Shown: positions 1 through 7,022 of the stretch, one piece after another
Layout: each line of letters starts with the position of its first letter
Position numbering within the stretch: the stretch's first letter is position 1
From: Streptomyces sp. NRRL S-337
Lineage (GTDB): Bacteria; Actinomycetota; Actinomycetes; Streptomycetales; Streptomycetaceae
Direction of reading: 5' to 3'
Assembly (NCBI RefSeq): GCF_000720175.1
Contig: NZ_JOIX01000120.1
Span: 1 to 33,769 of the forward strand
Length of the DNA: 33,769 nucleotides
Made by a program: the position numbers and the translations under genes
Notes under the pieces: model-generated
Seen by the model: only the letters and a program-made list of their open reading frames with translations
Databases searched by the model: none
What the model was told of the DNA's origin: nothing

Positions 1-355
1 ACGGGTTCTGTTCGACCGTCCCGTAGGGGTAGCCAGGCTCCCTTGCATGCCTCAACGCCCGCCCCCACGCACCGCATTCCCCTCCCCCAACGGGAGGGGG
101 CGGGCCGGAGGGGCCGGTTGTGTGGGCTTCGCTTCCAAGGACTCAATAAGGAGCGAAGGCGGAGCGCAGCGGAGCGTAAAGCGCCAGCAGTCCACACAAC
201 CGGCCCCGGAGGCCCGTCACCGCACCCACCACAAACCCAGCCCGCCGCAGGCGCAACGACGAACAACACCCGCGGCGGGACAGACAAGTACGTGCGGGGG
301 CGCCGCAAAGCGCAACGGCGAGCAACCCCGACGGAGGGACAGACAGGTACGTGGG
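1..355. repeat. Right part of a dispersed palindromic intergenic repeat (copy A, left end outside window)
   Basis: No convincing gene lies here. From about position 50 to 355 the sequence matches the right half of the element at 17335-17754: a C-rich run followed by an AACGGGAGGGG block (about 79-100), a GTAAAGCG-C-AGCAGTCC core (175-193), and near-identical stretches around 268-323. It ends with GGTACGTGGG (346-355), identical to the right terminus of the other copy. A perfect 16-bp inverted repeat (110-125 with 192-207) forms a stem, and its loop holds a second 7-bp stem (127-133 with 152-158). The end of the element is 3 bp from the stop codon of the first minus-strand gene, so it may also act as that operon's transcript end. 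Confidence 0.7.
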
Positions 356-358
356 AAG

Positions 359-655
359 TCAGCCCCCGGCAAGGTGTCTTTCGACCGTTGCCACCTTCGA
401 CGTCAGACCATCCGTGACCCCGGGACGGATGTCCGCCTTGAGGACCAGCGAGACCCGCCCGGCGCGGGCCTCGACGGCCGCGACGGCTCGTTTGACGACG
501 TCCATGACCTCGTCCCACTCGCCCTCGATGGACGTGAACATCGCGTCCGTCCGGTTCGGCAGGCCGGACTCGCGGACGACCCGGACCGCGTCGGCGACGT
601 AGGCGCCGACGTCCTCGCCGACGCCCAGCGGGCTCACCGAGAAGGCGACGATCAT
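359..655 (-). CDS. Thiamine-binding-like protein (MTH1187/YkoF family)
   Basis: This is a 98-residue protein, the usual size for the small MTH1187-type thiamine-binding domain proteins. It starts [11 protein letters not shown] and continues with [15 protein letters not shown], then [16 protein letters not shown] and KADIRPG, the pattern of a single ferredoxin-like domain. Family members bind thiamine or related ligands, but a cellular role is not established and no catalytic residues are expected. The ATG at 655 overlaps the stop of the upstream membrane-protein gene by 4 bp (ATGA), which fixes the start and indicates translational coupling in a two-gene operon. The reading frame continues upstream in the same frame for a long way, but that part is out of frame with, and covered by, the neighbouring gene. 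Confidence 0.85.
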   Translation of the reverse strand: MIVAFSVSPLGVGEDVGAYVADAVRVVRESGLPNRTDAMFTSIEGEWDEVMDVVKRAVAAVEARAGRVSLVLKADIRPGVTDGLTSKVATVERHLAGG

Positions 656-1002
656 GCGTTGACGATCCCTTCCTTGCGGGCGCGGGCGGCGATCACACCG
701 GCCTCCTCCTCGCGCTTGAGCACCCTGTCGCCGTAGAGGCCGCCGAACGGGAGGATCGCCAGCAGGAAGAAGAACGCGACGCGCTTGAGGGGCCACTTGG
801 TGCGGTTCCACACGTCCAGCAGCAGCACCACGTAGGTGATGAACAGCAGGCCGTGGATCAGGCCGAGCGGCATCACCAGGGCGTCGTAGTCGAAGGCGAG
901 CCGGAAACCGGTGCCGAAGATCAGCAGCGCGGGGAAGGAGATGGCCTCCGGAACGGAGGCCAGGCGCAGGCGGTGCAGGGCGGCGGCGGTCTTGATGTCC
1001 AC
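652..1002 (-). CDS. DUF3817 family integral membrane protein
   Basis: This is a 116-residue protein with about three hydrophobic segments: [40 protein letters not shown] and [15 protein letters not shown]. This is the layout of the actinobacterial DUF3817 (TIGR03954) membrane family, whose function is unknown. I chose the GTG at 1002 ([13 protein letters not shown]) because an AACGAGG Shine-Dalgarno sits just upstream. A longer frame reaches 1119 but adds a low-complexity Arg/Gly/Asn leader unlike the family. The C-terminus is charged ([18 protein letters not shown]) and probably cytoplasmic. It is the first gene of an operon with the thiamine-binding-like protein. Confidence 0.85.
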   Translation of the reverse strand: MDIKTAAALHRLRLASVPEAISFPALLIFGTGFRLAFDYDALVMPLGLIHGLLFITYVVLLLDVWNRTKWPLKRVAFFFLLAILPFGGLYGDRVLKREEEAGVIAARARKEGIVNA

Positions 1003-1140
1003 GGGAACCTCGTTCGGGTGGCGGGGGAGGAGCAGGCTTGTGCAAGGGTTCACAAGCGTCGCCCCATTGTTACAGCCGCGCCCGCGATCACCGCGTCGGG
1101 GGGACGTGAGCCGGACCACCCCGGGGTTGGCCGGGACGCC

Positions 1141-1389
1141 CCCCGGGACTGACCGGAACCGACCGGGGCACCACCCCGGGACCGACCGGAACCCGCCCCG
1201 AGCGGGCCGGGAGTGGGCCGGAAGTGGGCCGGAAGTGGCTCGGCAGCGGGTCGGCGGCGAGTCCGCAGCGGGCCGGCGGCCAGTCCGCGGCGGGCCGGCA
1301 GGAGAAACCCGGCAGCGACCCCCGCGTCCGGGCTCAGGGAGATCTCCGGGTCATGTCAGGGGGCAATCCGGGCCATGTCAGGGGCAAAG
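1141..1389. repeat. Intergenic array of short tandem repeats with periods in multiples of 11 bp
   Basis: The gap between the divergent DUF3817 and AIM24 operons has no gene. It holds four repeat blocks in a row: a 20-bp unit starting CCCCGGGAC at 1141 and again at 1174 (period 33, one mismatch); AGTGGGCCGGA at 1212 and 1223 (period 11); a 22-bp unit starting AGCGGG at 1245 and 1267 with a partial third at 1289; and a 22-bp unit starting CCGGG and containing CATGTCAGGGG at 1346 and 1368. Since 11 and 22 are not multiples of 3, this is not coding repetition. It could be an array of protein-binding sites on one helix face or the product of replication slippage. Confidence 0.75.
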
Positions 1390-1416
1390 GGCCTGCCCCG
1401 CGCGGCCGGTGGCCAT

Positions 1417-1422
1417 TACCGT
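1417..1422 (+). promoter_or_regulatory. Candidate -10 element (TACCGT) for a leaderless AIM24 operon transcript
   Basis: TACCGT is followed by 7 bp and then the GTG start at 1430, and no Shine-Dalgarno is visible before that GTG. That spacing would place the transcription start at the start codon. No convincing -35 box is seen, so the call is tentative. Confidence 0.35.
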
Positions 1423-1429
1423 CTGACGC

Positions 1430-2068
1430 GTGGCTCAGTTTCGGCTCCAGGGGAGCAAGGTGCTCGCCGTCGACATGACGGGCGATGCCGTCAAGGCGAA
1501 AAACGGGGCGATGGTCGCGTACGACGGCCAGATGTCCTTCAAGAAGATGACCGGCGGTGGCGAGGGTCTGCGCGGCATGGTCACCCGGCGGCTCACGGGT
1601 GAGCAGATGGCCGTGATGGAGGTGAAGGGCCACGGCACCTGCTATTTCGCCGACCGCGCCAGTGAGATCAATCTGGTGCAGCTGCACGGCGAGAAGCTGT
1701 ACGTGGAGGCCAGCAATCTGCTCTGCACGGACGCGGCGCTGCGCACGGGCACGACGTTCACCGGTCTGCGCGGCGCCTCCCAGGGCAACGGCCTGTTCAC
1801 CACCACCGTCGAGGGCAGCGGCCAGGCGGCGATCACCTCGGACGGCCCGGCGGTGGTGCTGCGGGTCACCAAGCAGTACCCGCTCCAGGTCGACCCGGGC
1901 GCCTATGTGGCGCACACCGGCGATCTGAAGCAGCACTTCCAGTCGGGCGTGAATTTCCGCACGTTCATGGGGGAGGGCTCGGGCGAGGCGTTCCAGATCC
2001 GCTTCGAGGGCGAGGGTCTGGTCTACGTCCAGCCCAGCGAGCGCAACACCGTGGGCGGTGAGGTCTGA
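1430..2068 (+). CDS. AIM24 family protein, first of three
   Basis: This 212-residue protein belongs to the AIM24/TIGR00266 family (beta-rich proteins related to yeast AIM24, biochemical function unknown). Visible family features are the N-terminal block AKNGAMVAYDGQMSF, the central LYVEASNLLC and GNGLFTTTVEGSGQ, and the C-terminal VDPGAYVAHTGD and GSGEAFQIRFEGEGLVYVQPSE. There is no signal peptide or membrane segment, so it is probably cytoplasmic. The GTG start at 1430 is the only reasonable start and lacks a Shine-Dalgarno. The stop codon overlaps the ATG of the next gene by 1 bp (TGATG), so the three genes form a coupled operon. Confidence 0.88.
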   Translation: MAQFRLQGSKVLAVDMTGDAVKAKNGAMVAYDGQMSFKKMTGGGEGLRGMVTRRLTGEQMAVMEVKGHGTCYFADRASEINLVQLHGEKLYVEASNLLCTDAALRTGTTFTGLRGASQGNGLFTTTVEGSGQAAITSDGPAVVLRVTKQYPLQVDPGAYVAHTGDLKQHFQSGVNFRTFMGEGSGEAFQIRFEGEGLVYVQPSERNTVGGEV

Positions 2069-2718
2069 TGCCGTTCACGGCGCTCAACTCCCGCATGGTG
2101 CAGGCCACGATCACGCCCGGGCAGCGGATGTTCAGCCAGCGCGGGGCGATGCTCGCGTACCGCGGCGAGGTCACGTTCACCCCGAACATCCAGGGCGGCC
2201 AGGGCGGTATCGGCTCGATGATCGGGCGGCGGATCGCCGGCGAGGCCACGCCGCTGATGACGGTGGAGGGCAGTGGGACCGTGATGTTCGGTCACGGCGG
2301 CCACCACGTCCACGTCGTGGACCTGACGGGCGAGACGCTCTACGTCGAGGCCGACCGGCTGCTGGCCTTCGACGGCTCGCTCCAGCAGGGCACGATGTTC
2401 ATGGGCGCGCAGGGCGGTGTGATGGGCATGGTCCGCGGCCAGGTCACCGGCCAGGGCCTGTTCACGACGACGCTCGCGGGCGTCGGCTCGGCCGCGGTGA
2501 TGGCCCACGGCGGCGTGCTGGAGCTGCCGATCACCCCGCAGCGCCCGGTGCACGTCGACCCCCAGGCGTACGTCGCGCACCGCGGCGAGGTCCGCAACAA
2601 ACTGTCCACCGCGCTCGGCTGGCGCGACATGGTCGGCCGCGGCTCGGGCGAGGCCTTCCAGCTGGAGCTGTCGGGCCAGGGCACCGTCTACGTCCAGGCC
2701 TCGGAGGAGAAGCTGTGA
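2068..2718 (+). CDS. AIM24 family protein, second of three
   Basis: This is a 216-residue paralogue of the preceding gene, with the same blocks in the same order: FSQRGAMLAYRGEVTF, LYVEADRLLAFDGSL, GQGLFTTTLAGVGSAA, VDPQAYVAHRGEV and GSGEAFQLELSGQGTVYVQASE. A Gly/Met-rich segment (about residues 110-130) lies where the first paralogue has LRGASQGNG. There is no signal peptide or transmembrane helix. The start overlaps the upstream stop (TGATG), and its own stop overlaps the next start (GTGA). Three divergent copies in one operon suggest a hetero-oligomer, but that is inference. Confidence 0.88.
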   Translation: MPFTALNSRMVQATITPGQRMFSQRGAMLAYRGEVTFTPNIQGGQGGIGSMIGRRIAGEATPLMTVEGSGTVMFGHGGHHVHVVDLTGETLYVEADRLLAFDGSLQQGTMFMGAQGGVMGMVRGQVTGQGLFTTTLAGVGSAAVMAHGGVLELPITPQRPVHVDPQAYVAHRGEVRNKLSTALGWRDMVGRGSGEAFQLELSGQGTVYVQASEEKL

Positions 2719-3488
2719 CCGGTCCCGTTGTCCACGACGTCGCCTCGCTCCCCGCCGATGACAACGTCAATCCGTACGCCTTCAGCGTCGATCTGAACGG
2801 CCAGTGGTTCCTGCAGAAGGGGAAGATGATCGCCTACTACGGGCAGATCGACTTCCAGGGCATCGGGCACGGCCGGCTGGACCGGCTGATCGCCGGAAGT
2901 TTCCATTCGCCACTGCACGCCGCGGACTGGGTCGTCGCCGAGGGCCGGGGAAAGATGCTGCTCGCGGACCGTGCCTTCGACGTGAATTCCTACGACCTCG
3001 ATGAGGGCAACCTCACTATTCGCTCGGGCAATCTGCTCGCGTTTCAGCCATCTCTGTCGTTGAAGCAGTCGATCATCCCGGGCTTCCTCACGCTGATCGG
3101 AACGGGGAAGTTCGTGGCCGCGTCCAACGGACCGGTGGTCTTCATGGAGCCGCCGATCCGGGTGGACCCGCAGGCGCTCGTCGGCTGGGCCGACTGCCCG
3201 TCGCCGTGCCACCACTACGACCACCAGTACCTGCGGGGATTCCTCGGCGGGCTGCGTGCGCACACCGGTATCGGAGGGGCGTCGGGCGAGGAGCACCAGT
3301 TCGAGTTCGTGGGGGCCGGCACGGTCCTGCTGCAGTCGACGGAGCAGCTGATGCCGGAGCTGGCGACCGGCGCGGTCCCGGTGGAGGAGGGCGTTCCGGG
3401 CGGCGGCGGACACGTTCCGCAAAGTGGCTCACAACTGCCCCAGCTGCCCGGCAACCTCGGGAGCCTCCAGCGCCGCTTCGGGCTGTGA
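2715..3488 (+). CDS. AIM24 family protein, third of three, divergent with C-terminal extension
   Basis: This 257-residue protein starts at the GTG at 2715, which overlaps the previous stop by 4 bp. The frame extends upstream, but that part only shadows the second AIM24 gene. It keeps the AIM24 pattern (FLQKGKMIAYYGQIDFQG, LTIRSGNLLAFQPSLSL, IRVDPQALVGWADCPSP, GEEHQFEFVGAGTVLLQSTEQ) but is more divergent: the usual DPxAYVAH is DPQALVGW, followed by a Cys/His-rich stretch (CPSPCHHYDHQY). A Gly/Pro/Gln-rich tail of about 45 residues follows the domain. The C-x3-C-HH-x2-H cluster could bind metal, but this is speculative. Confidence 0.86.
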   Translation: MTGPVVHDVASLPADDNVNPYAFSVDLNGQWFLQKGKMIAYYGQIDFQGIGHGRLDRLIAGSFHSPLHAADWVVAEGRGKMLLADRAFDVNSYDLDEGNLTIRSGNLLAFQPSLSLKQSIIPGFLTLIGTGKFVAASNGPVVFMEPPIRVDPQALVGWADCPSPCHHYDHQYLRGFLGGLRAHTGIGGASGEEHQFEFVGAGTVLLQSTEQLMPELATGAVPVEEGVPGGGGHVPQSGSQLPQLPGNLGSLQRRFGL

Positions 3489-3569
3489 GCGGTAGTCTGC
3501 GGACGGTGACCTCGAACGTCTGACCCACATCCGGCCCCGGCCGGTCGTCGTCACCTCAACGGGGATTAA

Positions 3570-3598
3570 TTCACTATTCAACTTTTAACAGGTAGAAT
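3570..3598 (+). promoter_or_regulatory. Strong candidate promoter for marR, predicted leaderless
   Basis: TTCACT (3570-3575) and TAGAAT (3593-3598) are separated by 17 bp in an unusually AT-rich island. The -10 box ends 6 bp before the ATG at 3605, so transcription should begin at or next to the A of ATG. There is no Shine-Dalgarno. The AT-rich repeats around it (TTAATTCAC, ATTCAAC, TTTTAAC) are also where a MarR dimer might bind. Confidence 0.6.
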
Positions 3599-3604
3599 TC
3601 TTCC

Positions 3605-4081
3605 ATGACGACCGACAGCGACACTCCCTGGCTGACCGACCAGGAGCAGCGTGCCTGGCGCACTCATCTGGACGTCAGCAGACTGCTGATGCACCAACTG
3701 GAGCGCGATCTGCAACCGTTCGGCCTGACGAACAACGATTACGAGATCCTTGTCAACCTCTCCGAGGCCGAGGACCACCGGCTCCGGATGAGCGACCTGG
3801 CCGCCAGCACCCTGCAGTCCAAGAGCCGTCTCTCCCACCAGATCACCCGGATGGAGAACGCCGGCCTGGTACGCCGCGAGAGTTGCGAATCGGACCGCCG
3901 TGGCCTCTACGCCGTGCTGACGGAGGAGGGCTGGGACACCATGCGCCGGGTCGCCCCGCACCATGTCGCCTCGGTCCGCAAGCACTTCATCGACCTCTTC
4001 GCCCCCGAGGACCTCCAGTCGCTCCGGGCCTCCCTCACCCCGGTGGCCGAACACCTCCGCGCCCAGCGCGGCACGATCTGA
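3605..4081 (+). CDS. MarR family transcriptional regulator
   Basis: This is a 158-residue protein with the MarR winged-helix layout. An N-terminal dimerisation helix (residues about 10-40) precedes LTNNDYEILVNLSEAEDHRLRMSDLAAS, the recognition helix region STLQSKSRLSHQITRMENAGLVRR, a wing with ESCESDRRGLYAVLTEEG, and a C-terminal dimerisation helix. The DRR after the recognition helix and the following LTEEG are typical of the family. The ATG at 3605 is supported by the promoter spacing. The gene converges on the two-component sensor gene, with a hairpin between them. The ligand and targets are unknown; autoregulation is likely by analogy with the family. Confidence 0.93.
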   Translation: MTTDSDTPWLTDQEQRAWRTHLDVSRLLMHQLERDLQPFGLTNNDYEILVNLSEAEDHRLRMSDLAASTLQSKSRLSHQITRMENAGLVRRESCESDRRGLYAVLTEEGWDTMRRVAPHHVASVRKHFIDLFAPEDLQSLRASLTPVAEHLRAQRGTI

Positions 4082-4086
4082 CCGCC

Positions 4087-4116
4087 CGGCCGCGGCCCCG
4101 CCCGGGGCCGCGGCCG
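4087..4116. terminator. Bidirectional hairpin between marR and sensor kinase
   Basis: A perfect 14-bp GC-only inverted repeat (4087-4100 with 4103-4116) with a 2-nt spacer lies exactly between two convergent stop codons. There is no U tract on either side, which is common for Streptomyces terminators. Confidence 0.75.
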
Positions 4117-4123
4117 CCACGGT

Positions 4124-5557
4124 TCAGCCGGCCGCCGGCAGCCGCAGCTCGAAGATCGCCCGGTCCCGTACGGCCAGCGTGCCGCCGTGCCGGACCGCCA
4201 CGTCCCGGGCGATGGCCAGTCCCAGCCCGGCCCCGCCGTCGTCCCGCGCCCGCGCGTCGTCGAGCCGGACGAACCGCTCGAAGATCCGCTCCCGGTCCGC
4301 CTCCGGCACCCCGGGACCGTCGTCCTCGACCCGCAGCACCGCCCACTCCCCCGCGCGCACCACCGCGACCCGCACCTCCCCGGCCGCATGCCGCTGCGCG
4401 TTGTCCAGCAGGTTCCCCAGCACCCGCTCCAACTGGCCGCGCGAACCGGCCACTTCGACGCCCGCCAGCTCACCGGTGCTGACCGGAATCCGGTCCCCGG
4501 CCCGCTGCGAGAGCTCCTCCCGGACCAGCGCCGCGAGGTCCACCCGGGCCGCGGCCGGCCGCTCCCCCGCGTCCAGCCGCGCCAGCAGCAGCAGATCCGC
4601 CGCCAGCCGCTGCAGCCGCACGGTGTCCGCCACCGCGCCCGGCACGTCCAGCAACTCGGGGTGCGCCACCCCCACTTCCAGCTGGGTCCGCAGGCTGGCG
4701 ATCGGACTGCGCAGCTCGTGCGAGGCGTCCGCGACGAACCGCCGCTGCCGCTCCACACTCGTCTCCAACGCCGCCAGCGTCTCGTTGGTGGTGCGGGCCA
4801 GCCGGCCGATCTCGTCCCGGGACGACGGCACCGGCACCCGCCGGCTCAGATCCGTACTGGCCGTGATCGCCGCCATCTCCGACCGGATGCCCTCGACGGG
4901 CCGCAGCGCCCGCCGGGTGACCAGCCAGGTCACCCCCGCCACCACCACGAGCAGCAGCGGCAGCCCGATCAGCATGGCGGTCCGCACCGAGCCGACCGCG
5001 GCCCGCTCCGGTGCCAGCGCCGACCCGGCCCGCACCACGGCCTTCTCGCCCCGGCCGTCCTCGGCCTCCACCACCGCGAACCGGTAGGCCGCCACCGCCC
5101 CGTCGACGTCGGCGGTCCCGTCCCGGTGGTGCACGTCCTCGTCGACCTCCCCGGGCCGCAGCCCGCCCCGGTCGTCGTCCTCGTCATCGTCGTCACCCGA
5201 ACGGACGGATCCGGCGCCGCCGTTGCCCGCCGGTGGGCCCTTGACCGGCCGGCCGTCGACGGCCCGTACGTCCTCGCCGGCCGCCAGCACCCGCCCGTCC
5301 TCGTCGGTGACCACCACCGGATGGTCCTCGCCGTCCGGCAGATCGAGCTTCGGGTACGCCGTGCCGGTGGCGATCTGCGCGGCCACCTCGCGCGCCGCGA
5401 CCTCCGCCTGCAGCCCGGCCTGGTCCTGCAGATTGCCGCGCAGCACCAGCAGCACCGCCGTACCGGCCGCGATCAGCGCCAGCGCCACCACCACGGTCGC
5501 GCCGGCCGCCGCCCTGGCCCGTACCGACCCCAGGACCCGGCCCGCCGCCCTACGCAC
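4124..5557 (-). CDS. Two-component sensor histidine kinase (OmpR-partner type)
   Basis: This is a 477-residue membrane kinase. TM1 spans about residues 18-38, an extracytoplasmic domain about 40-192, TM2 about 193-213, followed by a HAMP linker, a HisKA domain with H280 (VADASHELRSP), and an HATPase domain with N box (LLDNAQRH, 383-390), G1 (DDGPGVP, 412-418) and G2 (GGAGLGLA, 441-448). The sensor domain carries a striking acidic run, DDDDEDDD (122-129), near HH and more acidic residues, suggesting cation sensing. It starts at a GTG that overlaps the response regulator stop by 8 bp, so the pair is translationally coupled. Partner: the OmpR-family regulator upstream; likely target: the divergent PepSY gene. 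Confidence 0.93.
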   Translation of the reverse strand: MRRAAGRVLGSVRARAAAGATVVVALALIAAGTAVLLVLRGNLQDQAGLQAEVAAREVAAQIATGTAYPKLDLPDGEDHPVVVTDEDGRVLAAGEDVRAVDGRPVKGPPAGNGGAGSVRSGDDDDEDDDRGGLRPGEVDEDVHHRDGTADVDGAVAAYRFAVVEAEDGRGEKAVVRAGSALAPERAAVGSVRTAMLIGLPLLLVVVAGVTWLVTRRALRPVEGIRSEMAAITASTDLSRRVPVPSSRDEIGRLARTTNETLAALETSVERQRRFVADASHELRSPIASLRTQLEVGVAHPELLDVPGAVADTVRLQRLAADLLLLARLDAGERPAAARVDLAALVREELSQRAGDRIPVSTGELAGVEVAGSRGQLERVLGNLLDNAQRHAAGEVRVAVVRAGEWAVLRVEDDGPGVPEADRERIFERFVRLDDARARDDGGAGLGLAIARDVAVRHGGTLAVRDRAIFELRLPAAG

Positions 5558-6212
5558 CGGCCACCAGCCGGTATCCCGCGCCGCGCACCGTCACGATGTG
5601 CCCGGCGCCGAGCTTGCGCCGCAGCGCGCTCACATACACCTCGATGATGTTGACGTCCCCGTCGTAGGCGAAGTCCCACACGTGCTCCAGGATCTCCGCC
5701 TTGGACACCACCTCCCCCGCCCGCAGGGCCAGCTGCTCCAGTACGGCGAACTCCTTCGCGGTCAGCGCGACCTCGGTACCGTCCCGCTCGACCCGGCGCG
5801 CCCCCTGGTCCACGGCGAGCGCCCCCACCCGCAGCACCGGCGCGGCGCTCCGCCCCCGCCGCCGCAGCAGCGCCTTCACCCGGGCCACCAGCACCACGTA
5901 CGAGAACGGCTTGGTCAGGTAGTCGTCGGCGCCGGTGTCCAGCCCCTCGGCCTCGTCGTACTCGCCGTCCTTCGCGGTCAGCATCAGGATCGGCACCTCG
6001 TTGCCGGCCGCCCGCAGCGTGGCGCAGACGCGGTAGCCGTTCATGCCGGGCAGCATGATGTCCAGCAGGACCAGGTCGTAGGCGCCCTCGCCGGCACGGT
6101 GCAGCCCTTCGAGGCCGTCGTGCACCACGTCGACCGCGTATCCCTCGGCCCGCAGGCCCCTGGCCAGCGACAGAGCCAGCCGCTGCTCGTCCTCCACGAT
6201 CAACAGGCGCAT
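5550..6212 (-). CDS. OmpR/PhoB family response regulator
   Basis: This is a 220-residue regulator. The receiver domain has the acidic pair E7-D8, phospho-acceptor D51 (LVLLDIMLPGMNGY), T79 and K101 (LTKPF). The C-terminal winged helix (about residues 125-218) contains LTAKEFAVLEQLALRAGEVVSKAEILEHVWD and ends TVRGAGYRLVAGA, the usual OmpR-type finish. The ATG at 6212 gives a full-length receiver domain. It is the first gene of the kinase operon. CTTCAG direct repeats just upstream are the probable binding site for its phosphorylated dimer, which would control both this operon and the PepSY gene. Confidence 0.95.
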   Translation of the reverse strand: MRLLIVEDEQRLALSLARGLRAEGYAVDVVHDGLEGLHRAGEGAYDLVLLDIMLPGMNGYRVCATLRAAGNEVPILMLTAKDGEYDEAEGLDTGADDYLTKPFSYVVLVARVKALLRRRGRSAAPVLRVGALAVDQGARRVERDGTEVALTAKEFAVLEQLALRAGEVVSKAEILEHVWDFAYDGDVNIIEVYVSALRRKLGAGHIVTVRGAGYRLVAGA

Positions 6213-6235
6213 GGACGAAGCCTGCCATCCGGAAC

Positions 6236-6272
6236 CTGAAGAGCCCTTCAGCCGGCTTCAGCTCGGCTTCAG
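6236..6272. promoter_or_regulatory. Direct-repeat operator, probably for the OmpR-type regulator
   Basis: CTTCAG occurs three times on the plus strand at 6246, 6256 and 6267, and once inverted (CTGAAG) at 6236. The spacing is 10-11 bp, about one helical turn. Such phased direct repeats are how OmpR-family dimers bind. The site lies in the 112-bp gap between the divergent regulator and PepSY genes. Confidence 0.7.
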
Positions 6273-6324
6273 GTGCGTTCGGCCACTGTGGCGGCACAGC
6301 ATTCGCCACTACGGAGGAGAGCAC

Positions 6325-6966
6325 ATGAAGCGCCACCTCGTCATCGCCACCGCCGCCGCGGCCGCCCTGCTGGCGGGCGGTACGGTCACCGCCGTCGCGG
6401 TCGGCGGCAGCGGCTCCGGCAGCGCACCGGCCGCGGCGCCGGCAGCCGCGCCGGCGGCCGTCCACGCCCACCAGGACACCGAGGACCTCCGCGAGGCCGG
6501 CGCCGCCCGGGTGACCGCTCCCCAGGCCGCGGCCGCCGCCCTGAAGGCCGTCCCGGGCAAGGTCTCCGGCCTGGACCTCGACCAGGACCGCCCGGGCCTG
6601 GTCTGGGACGCGGACGTCCTGGGCAAGGACGGAAAGTGGCACGAGGTCACCCTCGACGCGCGGACGGCACGGGTGCTGAACCAGCACGTCGACCGCGAGG
6701 ACGACGACGATCACGCCAGGGAGCGCGCCGCCCTGAAGAACGCCCGCACGGACGCCGCCGCAGCGGCCCGCGAGGCCGCCGCGGACCACGGCACGGTGAC
6801 CTCCGTCGAACTGGACGACGACCACCGCGCCCAGGCCGTCTGGGAGGTCGAGACCGTCACCAAGGACGGCACGGAACACCAGCTCCTCGTCGACCCGCAC
6901 ACCGGCGCCCTGAGCACCGCCCCGGCACACGACGCGGACGACGACAACGACGGCGGGGACGACTGA
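6325..6966 (+). CDS. Secreted PepSY-domain protein
   Basis: This is a 213-residue protein starting at 6325 behind a clear GGAGG (6313-6317). A signal peptide covers about residues 1-29 (basic start, then an Ala/Val-rich core), followed by an Ala/Pro linker. Two PepSY-like units follow: VTAPQAAAAALKAVPGKVSGLDLD to EVTLDARTARVL, and ARTDAAAAAREAAADHGTVTSVELD to LLVDPHTGALS. Acidic runs (EDDDDH and the terminal DADDDNDGGDD) resemble the acid patch in the divergent sensor kinase. PepSY proteins are often periplasmic or wall-associated modulators found next to two-component systems. The gene is probably regulated through the CTTCAG repeats. Whether it is an inhibitor, chaperone or cation buffer cannot be told. 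Confidence 0.88.
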   Translation: MKRHLVIATAAAAALLAGGTVTAVAVGGSGSGSAPAAAPAAAPAAVHAHQDTEDLREAGAARVTAPQAAAAALKAVPGKVSGLDLDQDRPGLVWDADVLGKDGKWHEVTLDARTARVLNQHVDREDDDDHARERAALKNARTDAAAAAREAAADHGTVTSVELDDDHRAQAVWEVETVTKDGTEHQLLVDPHTGALSTAPAHDADDDNDGGDD

Positions 6967-6978
6967 GCCGGCCGGCAC

Positions 6979-7009
6979 GCCGGGGCTGCTGCCACCGGCG
7001 GCCCCCGGC
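6979..7009. terminator. Bidirectional hairpin between PepSY gene and meaB
   Basis: GCCGGGG (6979-6985) pairs with CCCCGGC (7003-7009) between convergent stop codons, and further GC pairs are possible inside the loop. Confidence 0.55.
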
Positions 7010-7022
7010 AATCCCCCGCCGC

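Noticed and set aside
43..736. Plus-strand frames of 124 and 229 codons over the left repeat
   Set aside because: Pro/Arg-rich, run across the repeat and across two minus-strand genes; no family features.
1141..1389. CRISPR array
   Set aside because: Units are 11-33 bp, contiguous and without unique spacers; no cas genes nearby.
1213..1602. Plus-strand frame of 129 codons before the AIM24 operon
   Set aside because: It covers the 11/22-bp repeats and overlaps the real AIM24 gene out of frame.
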